DNA of 64,000 nucleotides from Cytobacillus oceanisediminis. Lineage in GTDB: Bacteria > Bacillota > Bacilli > Bacillales > Cytobacillaceae. Shown here in pieces: positions 61,592 to 64,000 of the stretch (positions are counted from its first letter, which is position 1; the number at the start of each line of letters is the position of its first letter). The stretch covers positions 3,713,501-3,777,500 of the forward strand of contig NZ_CP065511.1 of the NCBI RefSeq assembly GCF_022811925.1. Reading direction: 5' to 3'. A program made the translations under genes and the position numbers. The notes beneath the pieces are model-generated. The model made no database searches. It saw nothing but the letters and a program-made list of their open reading frames with translations, and had not been told where the DNA came from.

Positions 61592-63646
61592 ATGAACTCT
61601 TACAGCAAAACCTTAAATGGTGTTTTCCCATCCGTTTGCTCCTTGGATTGCCCCGATCAATGCGGCCTTCTCGTACATAAAAAAGAAGGAAAAATCGTAA
61701 AAATTGAAGGAGATCCCAATCATCCAGTGACACAGGGGAATATTTGCAATAAAGTCCGCAGCATGCCATCAAGGATCTATGATAAAAATCGCCTCAAATA
61801 TCCAATGAAGCGTGCTGGCACCAAAGGTGATGGCCACTTTGAACGGATTGGGTGGAAAGAGGCGATAGACACGATCACCTCCCGATGGAAGGACCTAATT
61901 GTCAACAATGGCCCTGAAAGCATCCTGCCATATAGTTTCTACGGAAATATGGGCAGATTAAACGCAGAAGGAATGGACCGCCGTTTCTTCCATAAACTCG
62001 GAGCATCACGCCTTGACAGGACGATTTGTCAATCTGCCGGTACAGCTGGATATACGTATACAATGGGCGGGAGCTTTGGAATGGATCCGGAGGATACCAT
62101 CCATTCAAAGCTCATTATTCTATGGGGCATTAATGCAGTCAGCACCAACATGCATCAAATGATTCTCGCTCAAAAAGCAAGAAAAAGTGGTGCGAAAATC
62201 GTTGTGATTGACGTCCATAAAAACCAGACTGGAAAAATGGCCGACTGGTTTATACCGATTACTCCCGGCACTGATGCTGCCCTGGCCCTTGGCATGATGC
62301 ATGTCTTGTTTGCCGAAAATTTGGCGGATGAGAACTTTCTGAAAAAGTATACGGTTGGCCACCAGGAACTTCGTGAACATGTGAAGGAATATGATCCTGA
62401 AACAGTAGCCGGCATAACAGGTGTGCCGAAAGATGATATTTACAAATTAGCCCGTATGTATGGAAAGACTTCCCCTGCTTTTATCCGAATCGGCAACGGG
62501 CCACAGCATCACGACAATGGCGGAATGTGCATCCGCACCATTTCCTGTCTTCCTGCAATTACAGGACACTGGCTCTTAAAAGGCGGCGGTGCCATTAAGG
62601 GAAACTCCGGCTATCTTGCTTTTAATACTGGAGCTCTTCAAAGGCCTGACCTCCTGCACAAAAAGGATACACGCCTCATTAATATGAATCGGATCGGTTC
62701 GGCACTGCTTGAACTGGAAAAACCGATTAAATCTATGTACGTCTATGGAACCAACCCTGCTCTTGTTGCACCAGAAGGAAATAAAGTCCGTCAAGGGCTG
62801 CTGAGGGAGGATCTGTTCCTTGTTGTCCATGATCTGTTCTTAACCGAAACGGCAAAGTATGCTGATATTGTACTGCCGGCGGCTTCTTCTTTTGAGAATA
62901 CGGACATATATTCATCCTATTGGCACCACTACATGCAAATTCAGGAGCCAGTCATTGAACCATACGGCGAGTCAAAATCTAATGTCGAAGTGTTTCGGCT
63001 TCTTGCAGAAGAAATGGGCTTACATGATGCTGTATTTAAAGAAACGGAAGAAGAAATGATTGATGCCGCATTAGATTTTCCGGCTAACCCCTTAATTGAG
63101 GAAATAAATGCTGAATCCCTGAAGAAAACCAAGTTTATCAAAGCGAGGGTAAAACCGCTTTTTCCAGGCAGGCTGCCCACGCCCAGCGGAAAAATAGAAT
63201 TATTCTCGCAGAGAATGAAAGATGATGGATATCCTCCTCTGCCGACATACATACCGCTGAAGGAAGAAAATAAATTCCCTTTTCTGTTTGTGCCTGCACC
63301 GAACCATAACTTTTTGAATTCAACTTTTTCCAATAATACAAAACATGCAGCGATGGAGAAGGAACCGCGTCTTCACATAAATACAAGGGATGCTATAAAT
63401 GCTGAAATTAAAGATGGTGACTTGGTTCGTATTTGGAATGAACGAGGGGAATGCGAACTTAAAGCGGCTGTTGGAGAACTTGTCCTTCCTGGTACAGTTG
63501 TTTCACAGGGCATATGGGCAGACGTCCCTGGAACAAATCATCTGGTCAATTCGCTGACTCCGGACCGGCTTTCTGATATGGGCGGCGGTGCCGTGTTCTT
63601 TTCAGGCCGGGTAAATGTTTCGAAAATCAGTAAAGATATTGACTAA
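61592..63646 (+). CDS. Molybdopterin-dependent oxidoreductase (YoaE-like)
   Basis: 684 residues from the ATG at 61592 (AAGGAG nine bases before). N-terminal 4Fe-4S site Cys16, Cys20, Cys24 and Cys52 (VCSLDCPDQCGLL ... GNICNKVR). Molybdopterin-binding domain with RTICQSAGTAGYTYTMGGSF and IVLPAASSFENTDIYSSYWH, ending with the dinucleotide-binding domain (RLHINTRDAINAEIKDGDLV RIWNERGE). No signal peptide or electron-transfer partner gene nearby, so it is cytoplasmic. Substrate unknown; B. subtilis YoaE is the nearest remembered namesake. Confidence 0.9.
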   Translation: MNSYSKTLNGVFPSVCSLDCPDQCGLLVHKKEGKIVKIEGDPNHPVTQGNICNKVRSMPSRIYDKNRLKYPMKRAGTKGDGHFERIGWKEAIDTITSRWKDLIVNNGPESILPYSFYGNMGRLNAEGMDRRFFHKLGASRLDRTICQSAGTAGYTYTMGGSFGMDPEDTIHSKLIILWGINAVSTNMHQMILAQKARKSGAKIVVIDVHKNQTGKMADWFIPITPGTDAALALGMMHVLFAENLADENFLKKYTVGHQELREHVKEYDPETVAGITGVPKDDIYKLARMYGKTSPAFIRIGNGPQHHDNGGMCIRTISCLPAITGHWLLKGGGAIKGNSGYLAFNTGALQRPDLLHKKDTRLINMNRIGSALLELEKPIKSMYVYGTNPALVAPEGNKVRQGLLREDLFLVVHDLFLTETAKYADIVLPAASSFENTDIYSSYWHHYMQIQEPVIEPYGESKSNVEVFRLLAEEMGLHDAVFKETEEEMIDAALDFPANPLIEEINAESLKKTKFIKARVKPLFPGRLPTPSGKIELFSQRMKDDGYPPLPTYIPLKEENKFPFLFVPAPNHNFLNSTFSNNTKHAAMEKEPRLHINTRDAINAEIKDGDLVRIWNERGECELKAAVGELVLPGTVVSQGIWADVPGTNHLVNSLTPDRLSDMGGGAVFFSGRVNVSKISKDID

Positions 63647-63671
63647 CCCCTGCAAAAATGCAGGGGTTTTT
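63647..63671 (+). terminator. Terminator of the molybdopterin oxidoreductase gene
   Basis: Arms CCCCTGCA (63647-63654) and TGCAGGGG (63659-63666), then TTTTT. Confidence 0.9.
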
Positions 63672-63676
63672 GTATT

Positions 63677-64000
63677 CTATGAAGCATTGTTAGGCTTAAC
63701 ATCAAAATCCTCTATGTATGAATCAATATCCGATGTATCTTTCAGGGCAATGACTTTTTTTCCTTCTGCAGCAAACCTGTCAAGCCGCTCAGCCATTTTC
63801 TTTTTGCGGGGTCCGTAAGTTGTCAGAATGAATTTTATAAACTTCCAGTCCATTTTCTCCTTGCATCCTGCTGCCATATCAGGCCGTGTTTTACCAAGAT
63901 TGGTCAGCCATCTCTTCAATACCCTGTACAGACAGAGATACAGGGGAAGTTCTAGATATATGACTGTATCACACGCAGCTCCCCTGATTTCAAAAGTATT
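63677..64000 (-). CDS. Topology-modulation-protein-like P-loop kinase, C-terminal part (cut by window end)
   Basis: The frame is open from the window edge to the stop at 63677, 107 residues: CDTVIYLELPLYLCLYRVLK RWLTN, then GKTRPDMAAGCKEKMDWKFI KFILTTYGPRKKKM and a final KKVIALKDTSDIDSYI. These are the C-terminal landmarks of FlaR/topology modulation proteins, adenylate-kinase-like AAA proteins: TxIxLDxPxxLCLxRVxKR, GKTRPDM-EGCPEK-DWEF. The Walker A part lies outside the window. The TTG at 63919 sometimes picked as a start is internal. Confidence 0.8.
   Translation of the reverse strand, partial: NTFEIRGAACDTVIYLELPLYLCLYRVLKRWLTNLGKTRPDMAAGCKEKMDWKFIKFILTTYGPRKKKMAERLDRFAAEGKKVIALKDTSDIDSYIEDFDVKPNNAS

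Overview
The window looks like the chromosome of a low-GC, spore-forming Bacillaceae (Bacillus / Cytobacillus / Mesobacillus type). This rests on strong AGGAGG-type ribosome binding sites, frequent TTG/GTG starts, and families typical of that group: an LXG toxin, DUF3231, a second DnaN, TrhO/YbfQ-type hydroxylase, YwhH-type deacylase, cysJI with a CysL-like LysR regulator, and a Mga/AtxA-like regulator. No rRNA, tRNA, CRISPR array, intact transposase or prophage block was seen.

Layout. 1-6.5 kb is accessory: a cupin, a decayed DUF2075 helicase, an LXG polymorphic toxin with an AHH nuclease tip followed by an ankyrin-repeat candidate immunity protein, immunity-like debris, and a TGT/DpdA-like transglycosylase gene interrupted by an in-frame TGA. 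6.5-14.3 kb is a seven-gene nutrient locus (MarR regulator, Opp/Dpp-type ABC transporter, M24 pita-bread enzyme). It is preceded by a CodY-like box, a sigma-A promoter and a MarR-type palindrome, and flanked by two same-orientation copies of a ~225-bp repeat built around a long hairpin. 14.3-18.7 kb holds damaged genes (a frameshifted small protein, an Amj-like lipid II flippase with two frameshifts, a membrane gene with an amber codon) and a 52-bp tandem repeat.

18.8-33.9 kb has DUF805 and CBO0543 membrane proteins, an ECF sigma factor, a two-component system with a TCTTAA-repeat control region, a second sliding clamp, NUDIX and pentapeptide proteins, two nucleotidyltransferases (one at 17.2 kb), an ABC-2 exporter, DUF3231, TraB and YdjM-like membrane proteins. 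34-48.6 kb contains a dispersed GC-rich repeat, a SWIM/SNF2 helicase with a small HhH protein, TrhO with an upstream palindrome, a run of small metabolic or resistance-type genes (GNATs, methyltransferase, phosphatase), a class V aminotransferase and a NERD protein. 48.7-53.4 kb is the assimilatory sulfite reductase unit cysJI with divergent cysL. 53.5-64 kb carries an M20 amidohydrolase, YbaK-type deacylase, ArAE exporter, SDR reductase, a Fur-boxed Fe-S protein of the Cas4/AddB type lacking nuclease residues, the Mga/AtxA-like regulator, an orphan DegU-like regulator, a molybdopterin oxidoreductase, and a P-loop kinase-like gene cut by the window end.

Most compelling points: the in-frame TGA in the transglycosylase-like gene; the direct-repeat-bounded Opp/M24 locus whose M24 protein has lost three of five metal ligands; the Fur-controlled nuclease-like Fe-S protein; and the toxin/immunity module. 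Several genes between 1 and 18.7 kb carry single-base or single-codon lesions, so read-level confirmation of the assembly matters before biological conclusions are drawn.
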